Shown in pieces: positions 30,428 through 42,289 of a stretch of DNA of 64,000 nt; position 1 is the stretch's first letter; each line of letters starts with the position of its first letter. The stretch lies in NCBI RefSeq assembly GCF_001039355.2, contig NW_019773625.1:602388-666387 (forward strand), written 5' to 3'. Made by a program: the position numbers and the translations under genes. A model generated the notes under the pieces. That model searched no databases, had not been told where the DNA came from, and was given only the letters and a program-made list of their open reading frames with translations. Source of the DNA: Lingula anatina. Taxonomy: Eukaryota > Brachiopoda > Lingulata > Lingulida > Lingulidae.

Positions 30428-31236
30428 CAAATACGGCATAACCCTTATAATTGATATTCATAATTATTTCCATGATTATCTCTTCAATTTATTAGAGGAA
30501 CAGTCCACATCTGGGACACATTTTACGAAATTCAATGAACCTAACATTGTTCTAGCACGGACAGCAAAGAATCCCAGCCGACGAAGTTTTTAGAATAAAG
30601 TAATTTTTCTATAGTCAACAGCTAAATATTGAAATTGTTTACCTCCAATATTTCGATGTCTGTCGGAGCATCTTTATCAGGGAATGAGGCTATACAGATA
30701 AAAACATGTAGTAATATGCCCCAATGGCAGATTGATGCCGTCTTCTGTGTCTTCCGGAAGACGATCTGATTTTCAATTTTACATAATATCTGTTCCCCCC
30801 CCTCCCCGAACCCCCACCCCCCCGTTTATACCCACCTTCAACAAGTAAGATTATTTTCATGTGTATCAAACACAGTCACGAAATCTAGGATTATGGTGAA
30901 TTACACATTGTTTCCTATATTCATGACTTTGCTATTGAATGATCATCAAAAGATAAAAACACATCATTTGATGTAATTTTCCTAATTTTACAGAGATAGA
31001 TTACACACACACATACACACACACACACACACACATACACACACACCCACACTGCCTAGGCAGATTCAAAATCCGTTTAGACAACATTAAATTTTTAATC
31101 TTGCTTAAGTAGGTTTAGTTGCCACACCTTCAAAGATGTCAGAATTATGTTATAAAAAGTGACTCTTTATAGTCCTGAGATATAATAATTAATTAAATAT
31201 CTCCAGGCTGACTTGGAATCGATCTTATTTTGGTAG
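30428..31236. other. Non-coding spacer with short repeats
   Basis: Contains the second copy of the repeat at 3300 (30728-30785), a C-rich tract (30795-30825), and TAGTCAACAGCTAAATATTG (30612) followed by TTTACCTCCAATATTTC, which recurs inverted at about 33097-33145. No gene is seen. Confidence 0.5.
31002..31053 (+). repeat. (AC)n microsatellite
   Basis: AC tract with a few AT interruptions. Confidence 0.9.
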
Positions 31237-31493
31237 TGTAATAGGGTTACATAGTATTACGTAAAGTATTCCCGCCCTTTTGACAGTCGCATGAGCTCAA
31301 TACTATTCTTTGTAAGTCACGTGTCACGTCTTTTGGCAGTCACGTGAGCGGGAAGTATAAAGTCCCCGCTCAGCAGTATTCTTTGTCATTTTATTCGCAA
31401 TGCCACGTTAGTAGGTATGTACAGGTATTCAGGAATAAAGAAGCTGATCCTTCTGAAATACAGTCGAGTTTTGTTATGTGTTGCTCGGGTACA
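31237..31493 (+). mobile_element. Solo LTR of a retrotransposon
   Basis: 257 bp starting TGTAATAGGG and ending GGGTACA. It is flanked by the 4-bp repeat GTAG (31233-31236 and 31494-31497). Inside is a TATA-like TATAAAG near 31357 and AATAAAG near 31435, in LTR order. The paralogous sequence at 22927 has an uninterrupted CTAGTAGCAATCC, an empty site. No internal retroelement sequence adjoins it. Confidence 0.8.
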
Positions 31494-31626
31494 GTAGTAA
31501 CCCACTAATTGATCAGTAATAAGAATTGAACCTTGGTAGAGGTCTGCTTTCCCACTTCTCTGTACAGCTTTATATAAGACATTTCCTTGTACATATGTAA
31601 TAAAGTTATTATTGAAAAGTTGGCAT

Positions 31627-31636
31627 ATGATATATA

Positions 31637-31685
<49 letters not shown>
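31627..31685 (+). repeat. (TA)n microsatellite
   Basis: Long TA tract with one early TTT. Confidence 0.95.
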
Positions 31686-31690
<5 letters not shown>

Positions 31691-31816
31691 TGTTTTTAAT
31701 GTTTTAAGGTCTCTCAATATCCAAAAATTCAAATGATTTCAAATGCCAAAAATTTAGTGTTACCAAACCTTTATCATTCGACCTATGATTGATAGTAAAA
31801 TCATCACCATTGTTGT

Positions 31817-31820
<4 letters not shown>

Positions 31821-31867
<47 letters not shown>
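31821..31867 (+). repeat. (TA)n microsatellite
   Basis: TA tract immediately left of a MITE. Confidence 0.95.
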
Positions 31868-31870
<3 letters not shown>

Positions 31871-31876
31871 ACAGGT

Positions 31877-32119
31877 CAGATCCCAATCTAGTCCACTTAC
31901 TAACTGGCCAAGACCCCATCCCCCATCTATATTTCAATCTCACAGTATATGCCTTAATATATGACATCCCCTATTTAATTACACATGCCATATAAACAAA
32001 CTGGCAGCTCACCTGTAAATTACTTGGCCAATTAACATGACAATTATGATGCTAACAATGCAAACACCCAATTGGGATGTGGTCTAGGCCAGTTAGTAAG
32101 TGGACTAGATTGGGATCTG
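31877..32119. mobile_element. MITE with 46-bp terminal inverted repeats
   Basis: Left arm 31877-31922 starts CAGATCCCAATCTAGTCC. The right arm 32074-32119 is its inverse with a few mismatches. The true ends may extend a few bases (ACAGGT/ACTAGG). The middle is AT-rich and non-coding. The superfamily is not clear because the adjoining TA tract hides any target duplication. Confidence 0.8.
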
Positions 32120-32159
32120 GACTAGGTAGAATTGAAATCCATCTAAACCAGATTCATAT

Positions 32160-32575
32160 CTTGATTTCGATTACGCAAATTGAAAATCAGAGTACTGGGT
32201 AGATATATCGCTTAAAACTAATATGTCATCAATTTGTATGCAGGTGTTGTCTATATATATATGCACCGAAAGAAATAGGTCTCAATTGTGCAATTAAACA
32301 ATAAAGTAACTATGCCACGTCAATGAAGCAAATAATGATGCACAAAATAAGTTATTTTACATGATGCAATTTTACATGATACTTAACAGCAAAACCAACA
32401 CCAATTTTAATAATGCACAACAGGTAACACAGACATAGTCCTAGTGAAATGACATAAAATTGTATTTTATGCCACTAAGGTTGGTAAATAGGTATATTAG
32501 TAAGCGAAAATGTTCTTTTAAGATGTTCTTTAAGATGTTCTTAAAAGATGTTCTTAAACTTAGTTTCCTTAACTA
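32160..32575 (+). repeat. Recurrent GNAT 5'-flank segment (segment R)
   Basis: Words such as AAAATC(A/G)GAGTACTGG, AAAACTAATATGTC and AATAATGATGCACAAAATA occur here, in copies A and B (23130-23500, 26830-27190) and at 61380-61550. Parts occur inverted near 39080-39140 and 62080-62160. It marks the flank of GNAT duplication units. Confidence 0.65.
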
Positions 32576-32740
32576 TTGGGGGATGTAGAACATGTTTTTA
32601 GTGTCAGAAAAAGATGGAAAAGGTCAAAGTCAGTAAAAGTTTATGTTTTGGATATGATTCAAGTATGCGTAACTCATATAGTATTTTTGATAATTTTAGT
32701 TGAAAGCAAGTCTCTTAGAGATTACCTAATATAGAAATGT

Positions 32741-33030
32741 TGCATGGTGCTTTGCAACATGAGAATGGAAAATTCCTTGTAATGACGTAAAGACGACGAA
32801 AAGAACATAATTACACGCGTGATCAATACTGAGAATTAGAATATAAATCATTGTGAAATTGTATGAAAAAGGCCTAATAAGGAATTATTGCATGGTGGTT
32901 TGCAACATGAGAATGGAAAATTCCTTGTAATAACGTAAAGACGACGAAAAGAACATTATTACACGCGTGATCAATAATGAGAATTAGAATATAAATACTT
33001 GTGAAATTGTATGAAAAAGGCAGTCGGTGA
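32741..33030 (+). repeat. Two tandem 148-bp units, LTR-like
   Basis: Units start TGCATGGTG at 32741 and 32889. Both contain GACGTAAAGACGACGAAAAG and GAATATAAAT. After the second unit come GTGAATAAATG and, at about 33070, ATAACAACTTGGTATG. A TG start, a TATA-like box, AATAAA and a TGGTAT word at the end suggest a decayed LTR, but no target duplication is visible. Confidence 0.5.
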
Positions 33031-33240
33031 ATAAATGTAAGAAAGCTCCAGATCGTCGTTATTTTTCACTATAACAACTTGGTATGTAAATCAGAGAAAT
33101 ATTGGAGGTAAATACTGTTTTAATATTAAGCTGTTGACTGAAGAAAAATTGAGTTCATTCGTGTCTGTGACTTGGAATTTCAACCTCGACTATTTCCATT
33201 TCGTTGACTATACAGTAGGTACGAGGAACAAAAATCCACC

Positions 33241-36200
33241 ATGTCGACAGCCACGATAAGACTTATGCAGCCTGAAGACGTGGCCGAAGTAAGTCGTTTG
33301 ACAGAGACGGTGTCGTGGAATTTCGGCCAGGAGGTTATTGGGGCTCTCTTTGAATCCAGCCCAGAAGGATCGTTTATTGCTGAGTTGCAAGGGAAAGTTA
33401 TAGGTAAACAAAACTGAAATCAATTGCGTTCCGCCGCCATGTCTTTAAAGCCACGCCTAAGTTTTCTTTCCTTTTAAATAATGTGTGAAATGTTAATTGG
33501 ATCACATTAGACTATTTTCTAATATTGATGAAAATAATTTTTAAAAAATGCAGAGTGGTCTCTTATGGTTTACAGGTGTTGTAATGGGATTTAACCTGAG
33601 TGAAGAGGAAGCCTTTGCAGGAATATGGGTCGTCAGTAAGATGCACCGCGGGCAGCGTATTGGTAAGAAAGCATCTGTAATGTAATTGTGATGGTTGAGC
33701 ATGAATGCTAGATTTGGGGGGAGAGGGTGAGAATACGATACAGGAGTTTCTGTGAAGAATCGCTCGTCTAAATGTATAGTGCCCTCAAACCATTCAAGTA
33801 CTTTATTATAAAGTGTTTTAGAGAGGTGACAGTCGTTAAGTAGTCTGCACATCTATCAGGAGTGGAAATATTTGATCCACGCTACCTCATAACGTCATTA
33901 TTTGGTCTGACACGTATTTAGTTGCACATTTTGTTTGAATTTGTTTATCTCTATACACATTTCTTTCTCTTATATTTGTGTGTGGTCTTCTTTCTTCTTT
34001 TGTGAGGAATGTAATTTGTAATGCCATAAATTACTAGCCACCTTTTCTTTGTTATGAAATACGGTTTTATATCGGCCTGCAGTGAGCCATATGCTCGTAA
34101 ATTCTCATATACATGTACAATACAGTTGGTCTTAATCACCTCACTGTATTTCAATACCGACTGTAAATTATAATGGTTTTACTCTGGAACTTAGAATATA
34201 TAACTCCCGTGGATTTTGATTGAATAGGTTCATAATTGTGGTAGAAAAGAAGAGTGCACTGATTTCACAGTATTTGGTTATTACACAGACTACATAATGA
34301 TTGTAAGACGCCTTCATATGTCATATTTTTAATTCCAGACTTATGAGATGTGTTTTAAATTGCCATCACTTACGGTCTACTTGTACTGCGTGGGTTTAAT
34401 GGTATATAGAATATACCTGCCATCTGATTTGAACTTTTAAAGTAAAGAAATAAAAAAATTTAAGTAAATGTGCCATGTAGCACTAATGGAGATATACAAC
34501 ATTGGTCAAAAAGGTTGTCCCACCCCCATTTCCATGTACTTTTATTTACAAATGATCACTTCACAGCTGTAAATTGTTAGAAATAGTGCTTTTTATTCCA
34601 AATACCATGTCTAACATGATTAATGGTTAAAAAAAATACAAAATAGTGGTGAAAATATACACATTTTATACCATTTAGTCAAATTTATAACAGGTACCCC
34701 CTCAACTCCAATGTTTCACTGTGATTTCTACAGATGTAAAGAAATGTCTATTAAATTAAAAAGACGCCTTCAAATGTCACCAAATTTACACACAATTAGC
34801 ATTAGGATGTGCTCGTTAAAGATCACGTGGCTAATAGCGAGTGCGTCTACCGCGTACTGCAATTATCTCCTGTAGATGGCGCGACAAGCCTTCAACAAGT
34901 GTAAAAATTCTGTTTCGTGGGATATTATTCCATTCTTCCTAAACAGCTTGGGGGAGTTGGTCCACGATTTTATGGGGTTGGTTGTCCTCTGCATTTCACA
35001 CTCCAATTCATGTCACAGGTGATTAGTAAGGTTAATATCAGGGCTCAAAGATGGTGGTTCCATCCTAAGAACATTGTGTTTCTAAAACAAATCACTTGCC
35101 AGGTGAGAAGTGTGAGCAAGTGTGCTGTTATGATGAAGCCTGGAGTTAACCCAATGCCAGTTCTTGAAGATGGAGTGAGACATCAGCTGAGAATGCTACG
35201 TTCAGTGATCCCATAGGGACCTAAACCTGGCCATCCATCACTGGAAGGAAGTCGGTTTTGCTGCAGAATTAACTTATTTCTTGTATCTCATCGATGGTCA
35301 AAGGAGGGTCCATAGACATGTTGAAAATGCCTCTTGGAAGGGTGTGCACAGGATAATATCGCCTGAGGTGTTAGATCACTCGGCATTTAGGGAACATTCC
35401 AAGCCCGTGGTATTAGTACATTATTCCTTCTGGAACAAAACGTAACTGGGGCATTTTACGGTGACACTCTCGACATATAGCTCACTCCATTTGCAAAAGG
35501 TGACTTCAGGGATGCTACCGGCTTCATTGTGACAACGCACTTGCTCACAGCTCTTGTCTGGCAAGTGATTTGTTGCAGAAACACAGGACTCTAAGGATGG
35601 GACAACCGTCTTTGAGCCCTGATACTAATCCTATTGAGCACCTGTGGCATTAATTTGAATGTGCATTGCAGAGGAGAATCAATTCCGAAATAATCTGGAC
35701 CAATTCCACCACGCTCTTTAGGATGGATGGGTCAATATCCTACAAAACAGAATTATTACCCTTGTTGAAGGCTTGTCGCGCCATCTACAGGAGATAATTG
35801 CAGTACGCAGTAGACGCACACGCTATTAGGCACGTGACTTTTAACGAGCACATCCTAACGCTAATTGTGTGTAAAATTGGTGACATTGATGGCGTCTTTT
35901 CAATTTAATAGACACTTCTTCACATCTGTGGAAATCACAGTGAAACATTGGATTTGAGGGGGTACCTGTTATAAATTTGACTAATTGGTATAAAATGTGC
36001 ATAATTACACCACTATTTTGTATTTTTTGAACCATTAATCATGTTAGACATGGTATCTAGAAAAACAAAGCACCGTTTATAACAATATACACCTGTAAGG
36101 TGATCATTTGTAAATAAAAGTACATGGTAATGGGGGTGGGACAGCCTTTTTGACCAATGCTGTATAAAAAATCACCCAACTTTTGAAAACTGAAACCAAT

Positions 36201-36905
36201 CTGTAACCCTTAAAAATAAAATAGAGACAATATTTTTATTTAGCTTTCGTTAATTTTGATGGAATAGGTACAAGGTTGTGGCAGAAGATGAAAGAGTACA
36301 TTGGGGATAGGAACCTTGGTATATTCTCTGTGGCAGAAAGAGTGGAGCCCAACAAAAGATTGGGTTTTACAGTGGCATCATGGAATGTACGCCATGTATC
36401 CGGTACCATCGCAACAGAAAAGATAAAGTTGTCAGAAGATTGTATAGTATCTGCGTTTCCTTCACAAGGCGTGCAGTTTGATGCCCTGATTCAATATGAC
36501 ACCAAAATACACTCCATTGAACGTGAAAGGTTTCTAAGAGCTTGGATTGAGGGGAAATCGACCATAACCTTGGTTGCTCTAGGCCGGGCAGGAGAAATCG
36601 TGGGTTACGGTGTCATAAAGCGTGATTCCAACAATACTACCCTTATTGGCCCACTTTATGGTGAAACTCCCACCATTATGAAAACCTTACTGGTCAGCTT
36701 AATCGGCAAGACTACTTTTGGTGAAACTGTGGACATGTGGGCACCTGCTGAGAGTGAGGTTATGCAAGAATTACTGACTGAGAATAAAAGTACACTTTCA
36801 GAAGTTCATGCAGAAGTGACCCGGATGTTTTACCGTCATGACGTGAAGGCTCCACAGGAAAAGATATTTGCAATTGCGTCAGCAGCAGTGGCTCATCATT
36901 GTTGA
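33241..36905 (+). CDS. GNAT N-acyltransferase with YitH-like C-terminal domain, intact plus-strand copy
   Basis: Three exons, 33241-33403, 33576-33662 and 36268-36905, join in phase 1 at both introns to give 295 aa. Residues 1-55 start MSTATIRLMQPEDVAEVSRL, the first strand and helix of a GNAT fold. Residues 56-84 (exon 2) end in SKMHRGQRIG, in the position of the acetyl-CoA loop (usual pattern Q/R-x-x-G-x-G/A; here R replaces the middle G). Exon 3 finishes the GNAT fold and adds a YitH-type domain from about residue 150, with QFDALIQYDTKIH, ERERFLRAWIEG, GEIVGYGVIKRD, LIGPLYGETP and VTRMFYR. The protein should transfer an acyl group from CoA; the acceptor is unknown. Intron 2 is 2.6 kb because of a Tc1-like insertion. 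A poly(A) signal lies at 37119. Confidence 0.85.
34224..34262 (+). pseudogene. Fragment of GNAT exon 3 start
   Basis: TTGATTGAATAGGTTCATAA followed by TTGTGGTAGAAAAGAAGAG mirrors the acceptor and first codons of exon 3 in other copies. It lies inside intron 2 of the intact gene. It is only a relic but could act as a decoy acceptor. Confidence 0.55.
34497..36162 (+). mobile_element. Tc1/mariner-like transposon with about 450-bp inverted repeats
   Basis: TA-flanked (34495-34496 and 36163-36164), with ends CAACATTGGTCAAAAAGG / CCTTTTTGACCAATGCTG. Inverted arms run to about 34950 and from about 35715. Between them is a decayed plus-strand transposase. Near 35545-35680 one can read a CDNALAHSS stretch followed by SPDTNPIEHLW, the usual end of a DD34E-type catalytic core. 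Stops and frameshifts break it. Smaller relatives sit at 24252 and 28076. It is an intron insertion in the intact GNAT gene. Confidence 0.8.
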
Positions 36906-37118
36906 AATTCAGTGATGACAAATTGAGTCAACCCATTAGTGATGCCATGGAAAATAACTAATTAGATTTTACAGAAGGGAGGAATGAGGTCAGATGGAAA
37001 ATGAGTAAACTGTTAAGCAATTTTTCTCGAAATACAAATTAGTCAGCTGAGGTTTTTGACTTTCGTCTTCTTACGTTTTGTGGAATGGGTCGGGGGAGGG
37101 GTGGATTATTTATCATTG

Positions 37119-37124
37119 AATAAA
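37119..37124 (+). terminator. Polyadenylation signal of the intact plus-strand GNAT gene
   Basis: AATAAA in a context (AAAAGGAAACATCATGGCAA) that recurs inverted after the minus-strand gene at 46.7 kb. Confidence 0.6.
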
Positions 37125-37439
37125 AGGAAACATCATGGCAAACTCACGAAGAAGAAGAAGAATTTAGTTTGTTTTTAAAAGGTTTTAAAAAGAATTTTTG
37201 TTCAAGTAGTGCAAGAAGTACACAAACATTGAATAAATTGGCAAAATGTGAAAATGTTCATAATTTTGCAAGCATAAAGATGGAACGTGTAAATTTAGAC
37301 CCCAGTACTATGAAGAGTAACTTTTTAAAACATACTGACTTTTAACTTTCTAATTCAACGTTAACTTTAAATTTCGTCCGTTAATGTGGTTAGACTCTGA
37401 GATATGAAACCTCAATTTTTGTGATAATTTATGAAGAAA

Positions 37440-38330
37440 ATATGTTGTGTGAGCTTTTAATAAATATATTTATGTCAGTATACATGTTCTAGTATTATAT
37501 TAAGGTATCATTTGGCATCCAAAGCCTGAAAAATTAGAGGATCGTTGCATAAGTAAATTATTCCCGGTGTTAAGCACACTCATTGGCATGGCAATAAAGA
37601 TGTCTTTGAAAAGTATATTGAACAGTGGTTGGATTAGAGCTGTCTTGCACATGACCAGTGACTGCTGCCACCTATTGCCAAGAAGTCTTTGGGCCCCTTT
37701 AGGAATTGAAATAAGCAACACTTTTACATTGTTTGAAATTAAGTAATTTATTGTGAGATGTTGGTACAAACATGTTGGGTTTTAGGTTAATTAAAGCAAC
37801 AGTACTTCCCAATAAGTCCTTCATGTATACTCAAACAAATTTGATATTTTATTTTGAAATTGTTGTAATTTCTAGTCAGCATCAATTCATTTAGACATTT
37901 TCAATATCTTTTATCCCATTAATTCAATATTAATTCAATATTTTAAAGGGACAAAAAATAGGATTAAAAACGCCTTTTTAGTGCATGGATTGCTTCTTAT
38001 TTAACTTATCTGAGAACAATTGCTATGGGTAAAGCATAAAATGGCAGGTAAATGGCCTTAATCAATATCGAAAAAAAGAATCATANTTTTAAGTTGTTGC
38101 TTTAATTTTTCATTTTGGTGCATATGATTGTACCAAAAAAATTTAATATAATATTATATTGGACAAATTATGCATATGATTATAAATGTTATGTTATTTA
38201 TATTTATGTTATTTCTCTTTGTGCAATAAGAGCGCAGGATTTGAAAATAAAACTGCAAGACTAGCAATTTAATTTTCCTTGCTTAGATTTTCTTAAGTAG
38301 GTTCTTTAAGGGAATTATCTTTCATGCATT
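37440..38330 (+). pseudogene. PPT2 remnant: last exon and 3' UTR
   Basis: 37493-37637 matches PPT2 copy b exon 9 including the Pro-Gly-Val-Lys-His-Thr-His-Trp stretch and the end ...QWLD-stop. It is 145 bp instead of 144 and carries a frameshift with TAG/TAA codons. The following 700 bp follow the copy b 3' UTR, with a foreign insert at about 37935-38086 ending in an N. No upstream PPT2 exons are next to it. Confidence 0.85.
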
Positions 38331-39230
38331 CTGTGTATTCTGTGTTTCAGAACTGACACTTGAAAGGCTTAAGCTTCTCCATCTTCAAATCTTATTACGT
38401 GATTTAATTTTTACAACAAAAATATAGTAAAAAAATCTTATAATAAATAAGATGGAAAATTCTTTAAAAATGTTGATGTTCTCACTAACGTTCCTAGAAT
38501 ATATTCTGAAATGCATTGTCACTAGATAGAATGATGGATTATGGGAGCTCACGCATATATATATATATATATAATAAAAAGAAAAATATATAATAAAAAG
38601 ATATATATATATTTTTTGAAGATGTAAGGAGGTTGTGATTTTGCCTTTGTTGGTATATATATTTGTTTGTTTAAGTTTTAATGTCTCTCGATATCCCAAA
38701 ATTCAAATGTTTTCAAATGCCAAGAAATGATTGTTGCCCAACCTCAATCATTTGGCCTATGCTCGATAGTTAAATCTCTCGTCAGCATTGTTGTGGTAGT
38801 TTTTTATATTGGAAGTTTAGTGAAATGTCTTTGTTCAACGGTCAAATAGGTCTACCTTCTAAACGTTTATAAATACGTTTCTTTTGCTGTGGCGTTTTTT
38901 TTTTTTTCATTCCTGGGACTCGTTTCATAAAACAAAGTCAAAAATAAGTCCCTGCAAAGAATCTTAGCTTGGTTGAATTTGACAACAGTTGTTACTTTGA
39001 CTAAATTACCTACATAAGTAAGTAAGTAACAATGTATAACCCTACTATACGATTTTACTTGCCATTCAATAAGAGCAATAATCTATGGTTAAGAACATCT
39101 GAAAACAATTTTGCTCATTAATATACCCCATTTACCAACCTGAGTCGAATTCCCTGACTATACAATTTATTTGCCATTTTACAAAGACGTCAGAAAAACC
39201 TCACTGAATCAAATGTTTTGTAACTGAATG
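38331..39230. other. Spacer derived from PPT2 3' flank, no gene
   Basis: To about 38760 it resembles 22600-23110 and 31680-31770. A TA-rich stretch lies at 38556-38612. From 39080 it holds an inverted piece of segment R. Confidence 0.5.
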
Positions 39231-40644
39231 TCAACAATGACTGCCATTTGGTGACGCAATCGCCAAAATCTTTTCCAGCGGAGCCTTCAGGTCATGGTGG
39301 AAAAACATCCGAGTACATTCGTCATCAACTTTAAGTGTGCATTTGTTCTGAATCAGTAATTCTTGCAAAATCTCATTCTCAACGGGCACATGCGTGTTAA
39401 TAATTTCACCAAAAGTAGTCTTGCCGATTCAGCTGACAAGTAAGGTTTTCATAATGGAGGGAGTTCCACACTAAACTGGACCAAGATTAGTATAGTTGGA
39501 ATCGCGCTTAATGGCGCCGTACCCGATGATTTCTCCTGTCCTGCCAATAACAACCAAAGTAATGGTCGATTTATCTTCAATCCAAGCTCTTAGAAATCTT
39601 TCACGCTCAATTGTGTGTATTTTGATGTCATATTGAAGCAGGCGGTCGAATTGCACATCACGTGAAGGAAACATAGATAACATACAATTTTCTGCCAACT
39701 TTAGCTTTTCTGTTGCGACGATGCCGGATACATTTCCATGATTCCACTGTAAATCCTAATCTTTTGTTAGGCCGAACTCTTTCTGCCACAGAGAATATGC
39801 AGAGGTTTCTTTCTCCAATGTTTTTTTTTTCTTTTGTGCCACAATCTTGTACCTATTCAATCAAAATGAACATAATGTAAGTAAACGAGGGATGATTAGT
39901 ATTATATTTATTACATTCTCCACGAAAGAATGATTGACTTACATAAACTCTAGAGAAACACAAAATATCTTCGGTTACAAACGCATTCAAGCCTAGGTGA
40001 GCTATATGTGCACGTCATGTAAGAATAATCCTTTTGTAACAGCGTGCAGCTAATTACATCTCTGCTCCTCATATATTACGTGTAGATTCTAACTCTGCAT
40101 AGACAGTTTGAACGACTGTCACCTTTCCCTCATCACATCTTTATAAAAATATCTAAAAGTGGGGTGAAGTAATTTCTTGAAATTCTTCTTAGACCGTTTA
40201 GGCCGGTGACTTGACACGGAAAATTCCTTACCAATACGCTGCCCACGCCACGACTCACTAACGATCCACATTCCTCCAAAAGCTTCATTTTCACTCAGGT
40301 AAAACCCCATTATAACACCTAAAAAACCTACAATAGAGCATTCCCAATTAATAAAAAAAATTTTCACACTTAAGTAAAATGCACAAAAAAAAAAAAACTT
40401 TTCTCCAAAATCGGCCTTGAACGTAGTTATACATGTAGTTAACATGAGCGCGGAGAGCAATGCAAGTTTACTTTACCTATAACTTTCCCCTGTAGCTGAG
40501 CAATAAACGATCATTCTGGGCTGGATTCAAAGAGAGTCCTAACAATCTCCTGGCGGTAATTCCACGTCACCATCTCTGTCAAAAAAGATAATTTACTTCA
40601 TCCAGGTCTTCAGGTCGCATATGTCTTATCGTAGCTGTCACCAT
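39231..40644 (-). pseudogene. GNAT-YitH acyltransferase pseudogene
   Basis: All three exons are recognisable: exon 1 40477-40644 (MVTATIRHMRPEDLDEV), exon 2 40232-40318 (open, ending SESWRGQRI) and exon 3 39231-39852. Exon 1 has a frameshift after DEV and a TGA in the SPEG position. Exon 3 has TGA in LVS-stop-IGK, TAG in GPV-stop-CGT, and a short deletion near 39735. Its exon 2 version and the GRTGEIIGYGAIKRDSN stretch are closest to the copy at 62.2 kb. Confidence 0.9.
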
Positions 40645-42133
40645 GGTGGGATATTTCTTCCGAGTGCCTTGCAGGTCTTGTTGGTACGTCATAACTACAG
40701 TGTATATGTATAAAATTGCAGTTTTAGTCTTTTTGCAGACAGAATAAGGTCACCAAGATTTAAGGAATTGCAAAATGGACTAGCCCTGTCAGGTCAGAGG
40801 CGCTCACATACATGTGTAATACATTGTCGCTTATAGATGTTGTCACAGCTTGTAGGCCTAATGGTACGTAACCAACAGCGTTACTGCACTGTATAGAATT
40901 GTTTTTTTTACTCAGACAGAATAAGGTCATTTAATGACCTTAAGAGACTAAAAAAATTGCAAAATTGGTCATACCATAAAAAGTGTCTGTCTGGATCACG
41001 TCAATGGCGCTCACATTTAAGAAATACGTTTAAAGATGTTGCCACACCTTCAAAAATGTCAGAATTATGTTATAAAAAGTGACTCTTTATAATCCTGAGA
41101 TAGAATAATTAATTAGATGTCCCTCCTCTAATCATGCAATTCATATCGCAGTTCATCTGGATACCTTTAGCCTTCTGGCAATTTCCGATTGCTTGAGGTC
41201 TTCATCATGAAAGGCTAATATCTAGGCCCGCCCCTCACATACTCAAAGCTGGTAAAGGTGTGGTGTCAGTTACTCCAAACTTCTGCTCAATATTTCACGG
41301 TGTTATAGCCCAAAAAAGGAGACGTGTATCTGCATACCCTTATCTCTCTTAGGAGCCACTCTCCATTGGCAGGTGCTTGACCAAGGTAACATGAAATGTT
41401 CAGATACCGTGGGTGTGACAACCCTTTTAATCAACAGTGTATATAAACGTAACCCTATTACCTTGTTCTGTTTGATACAATACAATAGTACCCTGCACTG
41501 GGGAGAGAAATCAACAGACATTAAAAAGCGATTGTGCAGTATCCTCTGACACGATCTTGTACAAAAGAAATGTAGACGGAGATGTATACCTACTTGTATC
41601 TTTGCTTGTACGGCCTACCTATTCAATGAAATTTCACAGACGTTATGCCCTCAGCTCCTCAGTAAAATTATTATAAAGCAATTCCGCGAAGAAGGTACCA
41701 ATTCCAAAAAATACCAGTTTATTTTTGGTCATAAAAGTGTCTGAAAATCTGCTTTTCTATCCTTTTACAGCTGAATGCAATGTGTTCTACATGAAAAATA
41801 ACATTAGATATTGTAGCACTCGCTTTAACAGGAACTTTGAGGGCCTATGTGCCACAAATGCAAGATTTTACGTGTCGCTTCAGTATTATAGCTGATTTGC
41901 AACATAAAAAATCACACATTTTCAAGCTTTTAGTTTTTTTGCCCTCGATAAATTTGCATTTATGTGTCTTTTATTCATATATGGTGTTTTTGTCGAATCT
42001 GTCGGTTAATTACGACACCGTAGTAGGTTAATCACAGTCGCTCAGTACCCCGAACCTCAGTTAAGCTTTATTAAGTAAGCGTAATAATAGATAAAAATGC
42101 TCATAAATCCCCCCCCCTCCCCGGTACATTTTT
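40645..42133. other. GNAT 5' flank and spacer
   Basis: 41100-41560 resembles 26040-26480, 29900-30340 and 57120-57560, so it is the shared distal flank of GNAT units. A piece of the flank (GTCTTTTTGCAGACAGAATA-type) is repeated locally at 40730 and, degenerately, near 40910. 41690-41800 recurs at 57660-57800. No gene is seen. Confidence 0.5.
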
Positions 42134-42289
42134 AAAACTCATAATACATCTTCTTCAGGAAAACTGTGCTATTTGTACATTTTAAATAATGCGTTCCACC
42201 ATATAAAATGCTTACACAAAAAAGTTGAGGCATTATATTTCAGAGTCTAATATCATTAACGGACGAAATTTGAATACCTTGGTAAGGGG

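Noticed and set aside
30960-31060. Repeated ACACAC blocks considered as a CRISPR-like array
   Set aside because: Simple microsatellite in a eukaryotic genome; no unique spacers.
34917-35216. 99-aa open frame in the GNAT intron
   Set aside because: Part of the Tc1-like element and not a conserved gene of its own; it is likely a by-frame of the decayed transposase.
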